Origin: Plantibacter flavus
Lineage (GTDB): Bacteria; Actinomycetota; Actinomycetes; Actinomycetales; Microbacteriaceae
Reading direction: 5' to 3'
DNA: 64,000 nt
Assembly (NCBI RefSeq): GCF_900177615.1
Contig: NZ_FXAP01000003.1
Span: 480,527-544,526 of the forward strand
Part shown: piece after piece, positions 8,653-15,960 of the stretch
How the letters are laid out: the number at the start of each line of letters is the position of its first letter
How positions within the stretch are numbered: the stretch's first letter is position 1
Notes under the pieces: generated by a model
Database searches by the model: none
The model's input: the letters and a program-made list of their open reading frames with translations, nothing else
What the model was told of the DNA's origin: nothing
Made by a program: the position numbers and the translations under genes

Positions 8653-8703
8653 GAGTGCACGAAACGCTCCTAAACGCCGCTCATGGGAGCGTTTCGCGCA
8701 CTC
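8653..8703 (-). terminator. 18-bp-stem inverted repeat after the nuclease-like gene
   Basis: Arms 8653-8670 and 8686-8703 pair over 18 bp with a single A/C mismatch and a 15-nt loop. It lies 17 bp beyond the stop of the leftward gene at 8721 and before the exporter promoter region, so it fits a transcription terminator, or a dispersed palindromic repeat used as one. Confidence 0.65.
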
Positions 8704-8720
8704 CCGTCCCGCTGACGGAC

Positions 8721-9587
8721 TCACCGCAGATACGCGTCGACGAACAACGGACCCCGGACGGCTCTGAGCGTGTCGACCAAACGGTCGAGCGCTCGACGGT
8801 TCCAGGAGGAGAGCTGGAGATCGAATGGGCCGATGGGTTCGAGCTTCCCGGTGCGGAGGCGGACGACCTCCCATCCGGCAGACCGCAGCGCGCGGTCCTT
8901 CCGTCGGTCCACCTCCTCGCGGCCTCCGACGTGCTCGAGACCGTGCCGGCCGATGCTGTCGTACTCGATGGCGATGCGCAGTTCCGGATAGACCAGGTCG
9001 GGCCACACCTCCAGGTGTTGGAAGAACGGACGCTGCACCCGCACCGCGTTCAGTCCCTCGGTCAGCGCGAGTCGCTCGTGGACGTCCGCGCGCAGCTGAG
9101 CCTCGACAGCGGATGCCGGCTTCGGTGCGCACTCGGAGGAGAAAGCCTCCCCCACCGGCAGGTCAGGGGTCTTCTCGCACAGTGACGGCTTCGGGCGCGC
9201 ACGACGCTCCCGGATGATCCCGGCGACCGCGGGCACCGGATCGGTCACCGACTCCCGCATCGGCAGTGCGACGACCCTCGACGGATCGGCCGCATCGGAA
9301 CACTCGGGACACCAGGCGCTGCGGCGACGCTCGCGTCCAGGCCGCGAGCGCTGCTCGGCCGGCGTCGCGACGAACCGGTGTCCCCGGTCACACTGCCACT
9401 GCAGCAAGACGTCCGCCGCCGGCGGCACCTGACTGAGGACGATTCCGGCGTTGAGATCCGCGTGGTACTGACGCCACAGCGCGGGGAATGCCGCCCACGC
9501 CTGCCGGTAGGCGCCCACTGGGTACGGCGTCTCGAGACCCTTCGACCACTGACGGCGGGCCCACCACGCTTCCACCCGTTCCGGCAC
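8721..9587 (-). CDS. Zinc-ribbon protein with C-terminal PD-(D/E)XK/Vsr-like nuclease domain
   Basis: 288-residue protein with two parts. Residues about 60-100 form a treble-clef/zinc-ribbon with CDRGH and WCPECS supplying four Cys plus a His. The C-terminal ~100 residues look like a Vsr/DUF559-type PD-(D/E)XK fold: WPDLVYPELRIAIEYDS (D and E on adjacent strands), then EEVDRRKDRALRSAGWEVVRL, the typical trailing Arg/Lys helix and strand. Such proteins are often annotated only as zinc-ribbon domain proteins. It stands alone with its own leaderless promoter and terminator; no methylase or recombination gene is adjacent. DNA cleavage or repair is inferred from the fold. Confidence 0.75.
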   Translation of the reverse strand: MPERVEAWWARRQWSKGLETPYPVGAYRQAWAAFPALWRQYHADLNAGIVLSQVPPAADVLLQWQCDRGHRFVATPAEQRSRPGRERRRSAWCPECSDAADPSRVVALPMRESVTDPVPAVAGIIRERRARPKPSLCEKTPDLPVGEAFSSECAPKPASAVEAQLRADVHERLALTEGLNAVRVQRPFFQHLEVWPDLVYPELRIAIEYDSIGRHGLEHVGGREEVDRRKDRALRSAGWEVVRLRTGKLEPIGPFDLQLSSWNRRALDRLVDTLRAVRGPLFVDAYLR

Positions 9588-9593
9588 GAGCCG

Positions 9594-9599
9594 AACCTA
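9594..9599 (-). promoter_or_regulatory. Leaderless -10 of the zinc-ribbon nuclease gene
   Basis: TAGGTT on the minus strand ends six bases before the GTG at 9587, and no ribosome site is visible. This supports a leaderless transcript and the GTG start. Confidence 0.55.
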
Positions 9600-9634
9600 C
9601 GACGGGCCCCCGACACCGGCCACGAGTGAGGACA

Positions 9635-9660
9635 CGGTGGTCGTCACTGCAGCACCACCG
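9635..9660 (-). terminator. Weak hairpin after the DUF3349 gene
   Basis: A 7-bp GC stem (9635-9641 with 9654-9660) lies 9 bp beyond the leftward stop at 9669. Short stem and no U-tract, so only a candidate terminator. Confidence 0.35.
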
Positions 9661-9668
9661 CTCGACCG

Positions 9669-10370
9669 TCAGACCGCGAAGTCGCTCGGCCACCCGTGGT
9701 CGGCGAGCGACCGCCGCACCCGCTCCACGTCCTCGTCGCTCGGCAGCTCCGCGGTGACCCGCGCGATCGCGGTGGCGACGTCGACCCGGCTGAGCGACGT
9801 GTCGCCCTCCGCCGCGAGGCGTGCGCCCACTTCGGCCACCTCGGCGTCGCTCAGCCGCCGTCGGAGGAGCGCCACGAGCGGGACGAAGTCCTGGTCGGGG
9901 AATCCGGCAGGGTACCCGGCCCGGAGCCAGCGCACGATGCGGGCGACCAGGCCCCCGCGTTCCTCGAGGTAGGTCGCACGCGCCTCCCGGCCGGCGTCGT
10001 CATGGTCGGTCGCCACCGCGCGGACGTCGTCCGGGCTGCCGAGCGGCCACCCCGCACTCGCGAGCCGGGCGGAGACACGGACGAGGTCCTCCGGGAGCGC
10101 CGGACCGAGGAGGAGCTCTTCGACACGCGCCCGCAGACGATCGTGACCGACCGGCTCACCGCTCGCATCGGCGTTCTCCGCCTCGACGAGCAATCCGTCG
10201 ACGACCTGGTCCAGCTCATCGGGGGTGAGGCTCCGTCGGAGGATGCCGAGCAGCGGCACGTAGTCGTGCTCCGGCACACCCGTCGGGTATCCGGCGCGGA
10301 GCCAGCCGACGACACGCGCCACCACACCGGACCCGTGGGCGGTGAGGTCTGTCCCGTTCTCGGATGACAT
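9669..10370 (-). CDS. Protein with two DUF3349 repeats
   Basis: 233-residue cytoplasmic protein containing two copies of the small actinobacterial DUF3349 domain. The diagnostic core WLRAGYPTGVPEHDYVPLL with LRRSLTPDELDQV is repeated as WLRAGYPAGFPDQDFVPLV with LRRRLSDAEVAEV, about 115 residues apart. DUF3349 proteins are usually single-domain and of unknown function; the tandem version is probably an internal duplication. It ends an apparent operon: DeoR regulator, Pit permease, small membrane protein, then this gene with a 2-bp gap, so a role linked to phosphate uptake is possible but not shown. The ATG at 10370 follows a GAAGGACTGAGG ribosome region. Confidence 0.82.
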   Translation of the reverse strand: MSSENGTDLTAHGSGVVARVVGWLRAGYPTGVPEHDYVPLLGILRRSLTPDELDQVVDGLLVEAENADASGEPVGHDRLRARVEELLLGPALPEDLVRVSARLASAGWPLGSPDDVRAVATDHDDAGREARATYLEERGGLVARIVRWLRAGYPAGFPDQDFVPLVALLRRRLSDAEVAEVGARLAAEGDTSLSRVDVATAIARVTAELPSDEDVERVRRSLADHGWPSDFAV

Positions 10371-10372
10371 CC

Positions 10373-10681
10373 TCAGTCCTTCGGAGTGAAGGTCGGGAAC
10401 ACGTGGTCGAAGCTGACCTCCTGCCCCAGACCGGTGGCCACGATGATCGTGAGTCCGACCAGCACCGCGGCGACGACGACGGCGAAGCACAGCACGCCGA
10501 TGGCCCGGAGAAGCCCCGATGGGATCGTCGGCGTGCCCGACCCGCTCCGGTCGTCCGACCCGGCGCCTCCGGCGACCGCGAACGAGCGGACACCCAGCGC
10601 GAAGAGCGCAGGAAGCCCGGCGCCGAGCACGAGCGCGATGACGGCCACCTGGGCGGCGGCTTCGAGGAAGAGCATGAACAT
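10373..10681 (-). CDS. Small two-helix membrane protein of the Pit operon
   Basis: 102-residue protein with two hydrophobic segments (residues about 8-30 and 58-85) and a Gly/Ser-rich linker between them. No catalytic motif is visible and I recognise no family. It sits 11 bp after the Pit permease and 2 bp before the DUF3349 gene on the same strand, so it is probably co-transcribed. Similar short membrane proteins often follow pit in actinobacteria; an accessory or assembly role is only a guess. The ATG at 10681 was chosen because it immediately precedes the first membrane segment. Confidence 0.7.
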   Translation of the reverse strand: MFMLFLEAAAQVAVIALVLGAGLPALFALGVRSFAVAGGAGSDDRSGSGTPTIPSGLLRAIGVLCFAVVVAAVLVGLTIIVATGLGQEVSFDHVFPTFTPKD

Positions 10682-10692
10682 GTCCGACGTCC

Positions 10693-11904
10693 TTACGCTG
10701 CGGTCTTCTGCGACGAGCGGGCGGGGGCGTCCTGCCAGTCGTCGTTCACGTTGTGGGATCCGATGCTGTCGCGGCGCGACCGCAGGTAGATGGCGAGCGC
10801 GACACCCACGAGGATCGCGACCATGAGGATTCCACCGATCGCCCCGCCCGCGAGGTGACCGATCCACCACATCACCGCGCCCATGAGCGCCGCGGCCGGA
10901 AGGGTGATGATCCAGGCGACGACCATCCGCAGGGCCACCCGCCAGCGCACCTGCGCACCTGGCCGTCCGACCCCGGAGCCGAGGATCGATCCGGTCGCGA
11001 CGTGCGTGGTGCTGAGGGCGAAGCCGAGGTGGCTCGAGGCGAGGATGACGGCGGCGGATGAGCTCTCGGCGGCCATGCCCTGCGGCGTGTTCAACTCCAC
11101 GATGCCCTTGCCGACGGTGCGGATGATCCGCCACCCGCCGATATACGTGCCGAGCGAGATCGCGAGGGCACACGCGAGCTTCACCCAGAGTGGGACCGAC
11201 TCGGTGTCGTCCCAGCCGCCGGCCGCGATGAGCGCGAGGGTGATGACACCCATCGTCTTCTGTGCGTCGTTCGTGCCGTGGGCGAGCGAGACGAGGGACG
11301 CGCTGCCGATCTGCCCGATCCGGAAGCCGCGGTGGAGACGCCCCTGGGCGAGGTTGCCGATGACGCGGAAGACGAGCCAGGTACCGATCGCAGCCACCGC
11401 GCCGGCGAGCAACGGCGACATGAGCGCCGGGAGGATGACCTTGCCGACGACGCCGTCGAGCTTCGAGCCGTCACCGGCCCAGTTCACGCCGTTCAGGCCC
11501 AGGCCCGCGAGCGTCGAGCCGATGAGACCGCCGAAGAGCGCGTGCGACGAGCTCGACGGCAGGCCGAGCAGCCAGGTGAGCAGGTTCCAGATGATGCCAC
11601 CGATGAGCCCGGCGAGCACGATCAGCAGGAGCGCCGAGCCGCCTCCCTCGAGGAGCGCGGGATCGGGAGCTCCCGACGAGTCCTGGATCTTCACGACCGC
11701 GTTCGTGACGGTGAGCGCGACTTCGATGCTGAGGAACGCGCCCACGAGGTTCAGCACCGCCGAGAGGGTGACCGCGATCTTCGGCGACAGCGCACCGGTG
11801 GCGATGGAGGTCGCCATCGCGTTCGCCGTGTCGTGGAAGCCGTTGGTGAAGTCGAAGGCGAGTGCCGTGATCACGACGAGCGAGAGCAGGATGATGGGGT
11901 CCAC
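10693..11904 (-). CDS. pit: Low-affinity inorganic phosphate (Pit-family) permease
   Basis: 403-residue PiT-family transporter, which imports phosphate as a metal complex with protons. Both halves of the family signature are present: DFTNGFHDTANAMATSI near the N-terminus and SLAHGTNDAQKTMGVI in the second repeat; the LPSSSSHALFGGLIGS and STTHVATGSILG helices match too. About ten membrane segments. The GTG at 11904 starts the protein just before the first helix, with GAGGAG 13 bases upstream; an in-frame GTG at 11991 would add 29 non-conserved residues, has poor spacing, and would run through a hairpin and a better short reading frame. Upstream is a DeoR regulator gene. Confidence 0.88.
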   Translation of the reverse strand: MDPIILLSLVVITALAFDFTNGFHDTANAMATSIATGALSPKIAVTLSAVLNLVGAFLSIEVALTVTNAVVKIQDSSGAPDPALLEGGGSALLLIVLAGLIGGIIWNLLTWLLGLPSSSSHALFGGLIGSTLAGLGLNGVNWAGDGSKLDGVVGKVILPALMSPLLAGAVAAIGTWLVFRVIGNLAQGRLHRGFRIGQIGSASLVSLAHGTNDAQKTMGVITLALIAAGGWDDTESVPLWVKLACALAISLGTYIGGWRIIRTVGKGIVELNTPQGMAAESSSAAVILASSHLGFALSTTHVATGSILGSGVGRPGAQVRWRVALRMVVAWIITLPAAALMGAVMWWIGHLAGGAIGGILMVAILVGVALAIYLRSRRDSIGSHNVNDDWQDAPARSSQKTAA

Positions 11905-11936
11905 GGCGACGAGCTTGCTCCTCGATCGCTGGATCG

Positions 11937-11968
11937 ACAACGGGCGAGCGGGCGGATTCACCCGTTGT
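11937..11968 (-). promoter_or_regulatory. Hairpin in the leader of the Pit gene
   Basis: An 8-bp perfect stem (11937-11944 with 11961-11968) lies between the stop of a short leader reading frame and the Pit start. The arrangement resembles a translation-coupled attenuator, but no alternative pairing was worked out. Confidence 0.4.
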
Positions 11969-11969
11969 T

Positions 11970-12017
11970 CACGTTCCGTGGAAGCCGACACCCTCCATGG
12001 CGAGCGAGTCGGTCATC
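11970..12017 (-). CDS. Possible 15-residue leader peptide upstream of pit
   Basis: Short frame MTDSLAMEGVGFHGT with an excellent ribosome site (AGGAGG five bases before its ATG at 12017), better than that of the permease. It starts 15 bp after the DeoR-family stop codon and ends directly before a hairpin. It could be a real leader peptide, a reinitiation device, or chance. Confidence 0.35.
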
Positions 12018-12031
12018 GTCCTCCTGGCCCG

Positions 12032-12820
12032 CTACGACGTCGGACGATCGGTGCCCTCGACGACGGACACCTCCACGCCGGCGGCACGCAGTCGATCGAG
12101 CACCGCAGGAGGGGCTGAAGCGTCGGTGACGAGGACGTCGACGTCTTCGAGCGCACACACGATGGCCATGGAGCGCAGGGAGAACTTCGACCCTTCCGCG
12201 ATCAGGATGACGCGCGCCGCCGATGCGACGATCGCCTGCTTGATCGCGGCGTCGCCCAGGTCGAACGCGGTCACGCCGGCGGTCGGATCAGCCGCACAGC
12301 AGGTCAGGATGGCCGTGTCGAATCGGAGCGAAGCGATGGTCCGCTCCGCGATCGGCCCCACGATCGTTCCCTCTGCGCCACGCACGGTTCCACCAGACAG
12401 GACGAGGCTGACCGTCTGACTCGACGACAGCGCGGCGATGCCCTGCACCGACAGGGGCATCGCGGTCACCCTGCGGTGGGCGAGTTCCGCGGCGGCAGCC
12501 GCTCCGGTCGTGCCGCTGTCGACGACCACCGCTTCACCGTCGTCGATGTAGGCCACGGCTGCCGCCGCAAGCCGCGCCTTCAGGCCTTCGTCATCGACCG
12601 CTCGAACAGAGAAGGGCAGCCCCTCGCCATGCAGGGCGGTCCCGACAGCGCCACCCCTGACCCGCCGCAACGCACCGACCGCGGCAAGATGCTCGAGGTC
12701 GCGTCGGACGGTCATCGACGACGTGCTCAACTGCTTGGCGAGCTCGTCGACCTGGACGCGGCCGGAGCGACGGAGCTCATCGAGGATCTCGCGGTGCCGG
12801 ACTTCCATCTGCATGGACAT
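12032..12820 (-). CDS. DeoR/GlpR-family transcriptional regulator
   Basis: 262-residue regulator. The N-terminal DeoR HTH is clear (RHREILDELRRSGRVQVDEL then STSSMTVRRDLEHLAAVGALRRVRGGAV), followed by the DeoR C-terminal sensor, an isomerase-like fold that binds phosphosugars: VVVDSGTTGAAAAAEL and FDLGDAAIKQAIVASAARVILIAEGSKF. Length is normal. It is divergent from an HTH-only LacI fragment and an MFS permease across a 20-bp gap full of TGTTC half-sites, and upstream of pit. The likely target is the divergent MFS gene and itself. The effector is not evident. Confidence 0.92.
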   Translation of the reverse strand: MSMQMEVRHREILDELRRSGRVQVDELAKQLSTSSMTVRRDLEHLAAVGALRRVRGGAVGTALHGEGLPFSVRAVDDEGLKARLAAAAVAYIDDGEAVVVDSGTTGAAAAAELAHRRVTAMPLSVQGIAALSSSQTVSLVLSGGTVRGAEGTIVGPIAERTIASLRFDTAILTCCAADPTAGVTAFDLGDAAIKQAIVASAARVILIAEGSKFSLRSMAIVCALEDVDVLVTDASAPPAVLDRLRAAGVEVSVVEGTDRPTS

Positions 12821-12833
12821 ATCGTACCCGATG

Positions 12834-12859
12834 TGTTCGAATGAACATCGTGAATGTTC
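12834..12859. promoter_or_regulatory. Putative DeoR operator cluster (TGTTC/GAACA half-sites)
   Basis: Three half-sites in 26 bp form two overlapping dyads: TGTTC-N4-GAACA (12834-12847) and GAACAT-N5-ATGTTC (12843-12859). They lie between the divergent regulator and permease-side genes and cover the start codon of the LacI fragment. DeoR-family proteins are known to bind repeated sites of this kind, so autoregulation is likely. Confidence 0.6.
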
Positions 12860-13074
12860 AAAACTCGTCTCGTCCGATCACCATCAAGGATGTCGCCCGC
12901 ATGGCGGGCGTCTCGCACTCCACCGTTTCGCGAGTGCTCAACGGAGTCGACCTCGTCACACCAGCGACGCGAGCGCGGGTGCGGGAAGCCATCGACTCCT
13001 CCGGATGGACCCCCGACGAGACCGCAGCCGCGCTTGGACGTCGCAAGACCCCCAGACCCGGGCCGATGTCCTGA
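12841..13074 (+). CDS. LacI-type HTH-only fragment (truncated repressor)
   Basis: 77-residue frame that is the DNA-binding part of a LacI-family repressor and little else: ITIKDVARMAGVSHSTVSRVLNG, then TPATRARVREAIDSSGWTPDETAAALGRRKT, where the hinge helix would normally lead into a ~270-residue sugar-binding domain. It stops after PRPGPMS, and no LacI sensor sequence is found in any frame before the MFS gene starts 85 bp later. The sensor has been deleted, probably when the MFS gene arrived. It may still bind DNA as an unregulated monomer, but without the dimerisation domain I expect it to be a remnant. Confidence 0.6.
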   Translation: MNIVNVQNSSRPITIKDVARMAGVSHSTVSRVLNGVDLVTPATRARVREAIDSSGWTPDETAAALGRRKTPRPGPMS

Positions 13075-13159
13075 AGCTGCACCACTCGGTTCGACAACGC
13101 TCGTCTGAGCCCATTCCGCGTCACCGCACCCGACCGCCCTTCCAGATCGGAACAGCCAC

Positions 13160-14407
13160 ATGACCACGTCCTCCCTCAGGAGCACGCCTCCGCCCGCGTC
13201 CCTGGACGCCCGACACGCTCGAGTCGCCGTCAGTGTCCTGTTCTTCACGAACGGCGCACTGATCGCCAACATCCTCCCGCGGTACCCGCAGATCAAGGCG
13301 GATCTCGACCTGACCAACGCCGCCTTCGGCGCCGCGGTCGCCGCCTACCCCTTGGGCGCACTCATCGCCGGACTCAGCGCAGGACTCCTCATCCGCCGCT
13401 TCCGCTCCTCCCGGGTCGCCATCGCCGCGACGCTCGTCACCGCCGCAGGGCTGCTGCTCACCGGTGTCGCGCCCGGCTGGCTCATCCTCGCCCTCGCGCT
13501 CTTCCTGGCCGGCGCCATGGACTCCATCACCGATGTCGCGCAGAACTCGCACGGCCTCCGCGTGCAGCGTCTCTACGGTCGGTCGATCATCAACTCGTTC
13601 CACGCCGTCTGGTCCGTGGGCGCCGTGACCGGAGGCGCGATGGGCGCCGTCGCCGCGCAACTCGAGGTACCCCTGCTGATCCACTTGACCATCTCGGGCG
13701 GGCTGTTCGGGATGGCAGCCCTCCTGTCCTACCGCTGGCTCCTGACAGGCCCCGAACCGGACCTCGGCGCTGAGTCCCTGCTGACCATGGATGGTGATAC
13801 CCAGCGGGATTCGGGCGCCACACCGACGGACGCGCCGAAGGCCCTCGGCCTCGTGGCTCGCTACAGCGTCCTGCTCGCCCTCGTCGTCATCGCCTCCGCC
13901 GGGGCCATCGTCGAAGACGCGGGGAGCTCCTGGTCCGCGATCTACCTCTCCGACAGCCTCGGAGCATCCGCCTTCGTCGCCGGTCTCGGGTTCATCTCCC
14001 TGCAGGGGATGCAATTCGTCGGGCGCGTGTTCGGCGACCGAATGACCGATCGGTTCGGCCAGCGGACGATGGCCCGCGGTGGCGGTGTCCTCGTCCTCGT
14101 CGGCATGGGTGCTGCGCTCGCCTTCCCGAGCGTCATCGGCACCATCATCGGTTTCGGCATCGCAGGCTTCGGTGTCGCCACCCTCATCCCCTCGGCCATG
14201 CAGAACGCCGATGAGATCCCCGGCTTCCGCCCCGGCAGCGGGCTGACCATCATCGGTTGGCTCCTGCGGCTGGGGTTCCTCCTGTCCCCGCCGCTCGTCG
14301 GGGCGATCGCCGACGCCACGGCACTCCGATTCGGACTGATCGTGGTCCCCGCCGCCGGTCTGCTCGTACTGCTCTTCGCCCGGGTCCTCTCGACGCGTCG
14401 TCGCTGA
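13160..14407 (+). CDS. MFS transporter (FucP/YbjJ-like, sugar-type)
   Basis: 415-residue major facilitator with about 12 membrane segments: RVAVSVLFFTNGALIANILPRYPQIKADLDL at the first helix and loop, GLLIRRF in the 2-3 loop, and the second-half motif FGDRMTDRFGQRTMARGG. Such actinobacterial proteins are loosely related to fucose/glucose permeases and to putative effluxers, so direction is uncertain. Divergent from a DeoR-type regulator, which fits a carbohydrate or nucleoside substrate. A Glu/Asp-rich cytoplasmic loop lies near the middle. It is preceded by the LacI HTH fragment on the same strand. Confidence 0.87.
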   Translation: MTTSSLRSTPPPASLDARHARVAVSVLFFTNGALIANILPRYPQIKADLDLTNAAFGAAVAAYPLGALIAGLSAGLLIRRFRSSRVAIAATLVTAAGLLLTGVAPGWLILALALFLAGAMDSITDVAQNSHGLRVQRLYGRSIINSFHAVWSVGAVTGGAMGAVAAQLEVPLLIHLTISGGLFGMAALLSYRWLLTGPEPDLGAESLLTMDGDTQRDSGATPTDAPKALGLVARYSVLLALVVIASAGAIVEDAGSSWSAIYLSDSLGASAFVAGLGFISLQGMQFVGRVFGDRMTDRFGQRTMARGGGVLVLVGMGAALAFPSVIGTIIGFGIAGFGVATLIPSAMQNADEIPGFRPGSGLTIIGWLLRLGFLLSPPLVGAIADATALRFGLIVVPAAGLLVLLFARVLSTRRR

Positions 14408-14506
14408 GCGACGCGGTTGTGCCGATACCTCCGGGCACTGACAGCTTGCGAATCGATCGACGCCAGTGAGGCACGACATGCCCGTCCTCCGGCCGACGGG
14501 TTCCCC

Positions 14507-15748
14507 TCAACCGATGACGTACCGCTCCATGAAGCTCATCACCTCGGCGCGGGCGGCCTGCCCCGCGAGCGTTCCCCAGATCATGTCGAAGCCGTGTTGT
14601 GCGCCGCCGATGAGCACGAGGTGGTTCTTGACGCCGGCATCGTCCAGCGCTGCGGCCAGTCGTTCGCTCTGGTTCGTCGGGACCATGCCGTCGTGCGTGC
14701 CGTGGATGATGAGCGTCGGTGGTGACGAAGGGGACACGTGCGTGAGCGGTGACAGCTCGGCGTACCGTTCGGGCTCTTCGGCCGCGGTCGCACCGAGGTA
14801 GGTGTGCAGCATGTCCACGACGGTCGAGCCGGCCTCTGCTTCGACCGCGGCGAGATCGGTCGGCCCGTAGTAGTCGATGACCGCCCGCACGGAGGTGTCC
14901 GTCCCGCAGCCGTCCGGAGCGGGCTCGTCGCTCGTGTACCCGGCGAGCAGGGCGAGGTTCGCCCCAGCCGAGCCGCCGCTGATGGCGATGCGCTTCGGGT
15001 CGATGTCGTAGGTGTCGGCTTCCTCATGCACCCAGCCGATGGCGCACCGGACGTCGCTGATCGATGTCGACCACGATGCCTGCTCGGCGGTGGACAGGCG
15101 GTAGTCGATCGAGAACACGGTGATGCCCTGGGCCGTCAGATACTGGAAGAACGGCGACCACATCGTCCGGTCGCCGGCGACCCAGCCTCCCCCGAAGACG
15201 TAGACCAGGGAAGCGTGATTCGCCTTCTCGGCGGCCTCCTCGCTGACCGGGGCCCAGACGTCGACGTCGAGATCCTCACCGTCGACGGTCCGGTACGTCT
15301 GCGTCTCGAGCGGGGCCGGAGACCCCTCCGTCGGCGCTGATTGCAGCAGCTGCGAGACCGACAGCTGCGTCTTCGCCTGCTCGGCCGCCGCCACAGCTCC
15401 GACCGTCGGCCAAGCGATTCCGATGGCGAGGAGCACGGAGAGAGCCGCGGCGACCGTGGCGACGACTCGCCTGCCACGCTTCCAGGCCAGCAGCACGATC
15501 ACGATGCCGACGATGACGGCCACGGTCAGGAACGGGTAGACCAGTCCGGTGAGCAGGCCAGCCGCCAGGAGGAACTTCCCTGGATACGCGGGCAGCAACA
15601 GTCCCAGGATCGAGATGGCGACCACAACAACCCATAGCGTCACCATGACGATGGTGAACACCTTCTTGGTGCGAGACCAGGCAGGTCTTGCCGGGGTGGC
15701 TGTGTCATCCACAGGCGTGTGTGACGTTGACGTTGGCGACGGGCGCAT
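14507..15748 (-). CDS. Membrane-anchored alpha/beta hydrolase (BD-FAE/carboxylesterase-like)
   Basis: 413-residue esterase. The N-terminal third has three hydrophobic helices (around VFTIVMVTLWVVVVAISILG, LLTGLVYPFLTVAVIVGIVI and VVATVAAALSVLLAIGIAW), so the catalytic part is probably outside the membrane. The catalytic domain has an oxyanion motif VYVFGGGWVAGD, a nucleophile ISGGSAGANLA, an acid in IIHGTHDGMVPT and a histidine in GAQHGFDM. The ATG at 15748 is preferred, with GGAAG upstream. Divergent from the ABC exporter/two-component operon across a 212-bp gap with repeated boxes, so it may be a target of that two-component system. Confidence 0.85.
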   Translation of the reverse strand: MRPSPTSTSHTPVDDTATPARPAWSRTKKVFTIVMVTLWVVVVAISILGLLLPAYPGKFLLAAGLLTGLVYPFLTVAVIVGIVIVLLAWKRGRRVVATVAAALSVLLAIGIAWPTVGAVAAAEQAKTQLSVSQLLQSAPTEGSPAPLETQTYRTVDGEDLDVDVWAPVSEEAAEKANHASLVYVFGGGWVAGDRTMWSPFFQYLTAQGITVFSIDYRLSTAEQASWSTSISDVRCAIGWVHEEADTYDIDPKRIAISGGSAGANLALLAGYTSDEPAPDGCGTDTSVRAVIDYYGPTDLAAVEAEAGSTVVDMLHTYLGATAAEEPERYAELSPLTHVSPSSPPTLIIHGTHDGMVPTNQSERLAAALDDAGVKNHLVLIGGAQHGFDMIWGTLAGQAARAEVMSFMERYVIG

Positions 15749-15828
15749 GATGTTCTTTCTTCCGGTGATGTGCTTCGATTCCACCACCGGGTGCGGCACT
15801 GAGGGTGGTCCCTGGGTCGTCGACCAAT

Positions 15829-15902
15829 GGCACCTCGGTACCAATCGGTCGCGGCGGCCGGCCACTCGCGAGCCAGCGAGAGACAAACGGCACCCAGGTA
15901 CC
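15829..15902. repeat. Two direct 23-bp boxes exactly 60 bp apart
   Basis: Boxes starting at 15829 and 15889 share GGCACC-N2-GGTACCA and a trailing GGTCG (17 of 23 positions identical). They fill the divergent region between the hydrolase and the ABC/two-component operon. Spacing near six helical turns suggests two operators, plausibly for the response regulator encoded downstream. Confidence 0.5.
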
Positions 15903-15925
15903 AGCGGGTCGGCACCACGCGCTCA

Positions 15926-15953
15926 TTGAAGCGACCAACACGCTCCCTAGCGT
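15926..15953 (+). promoter_or_regulatory. Putative promoter of the ABC/two-component operon
   Basis: TTGAAG (-35, 15926-15931) and TAGCGT (-10, 15948-15953) are separated by 16 bp. The -10 ends seven bases before the ATG, so the message is leaderless or nearly so. The second repeated box lies just upstream. Confidence 0.55.
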
Positions 15954-15960
15954 GGGAGAC

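Noticed and set aside
10693..11991. Pit permease start at the GTG 11991
   Set aside because: The ribosome site would abut the codon, the added residues are not family-like, and the stretch contains a better short reading frame and a hairpin. GTG at 11904 is preferred.
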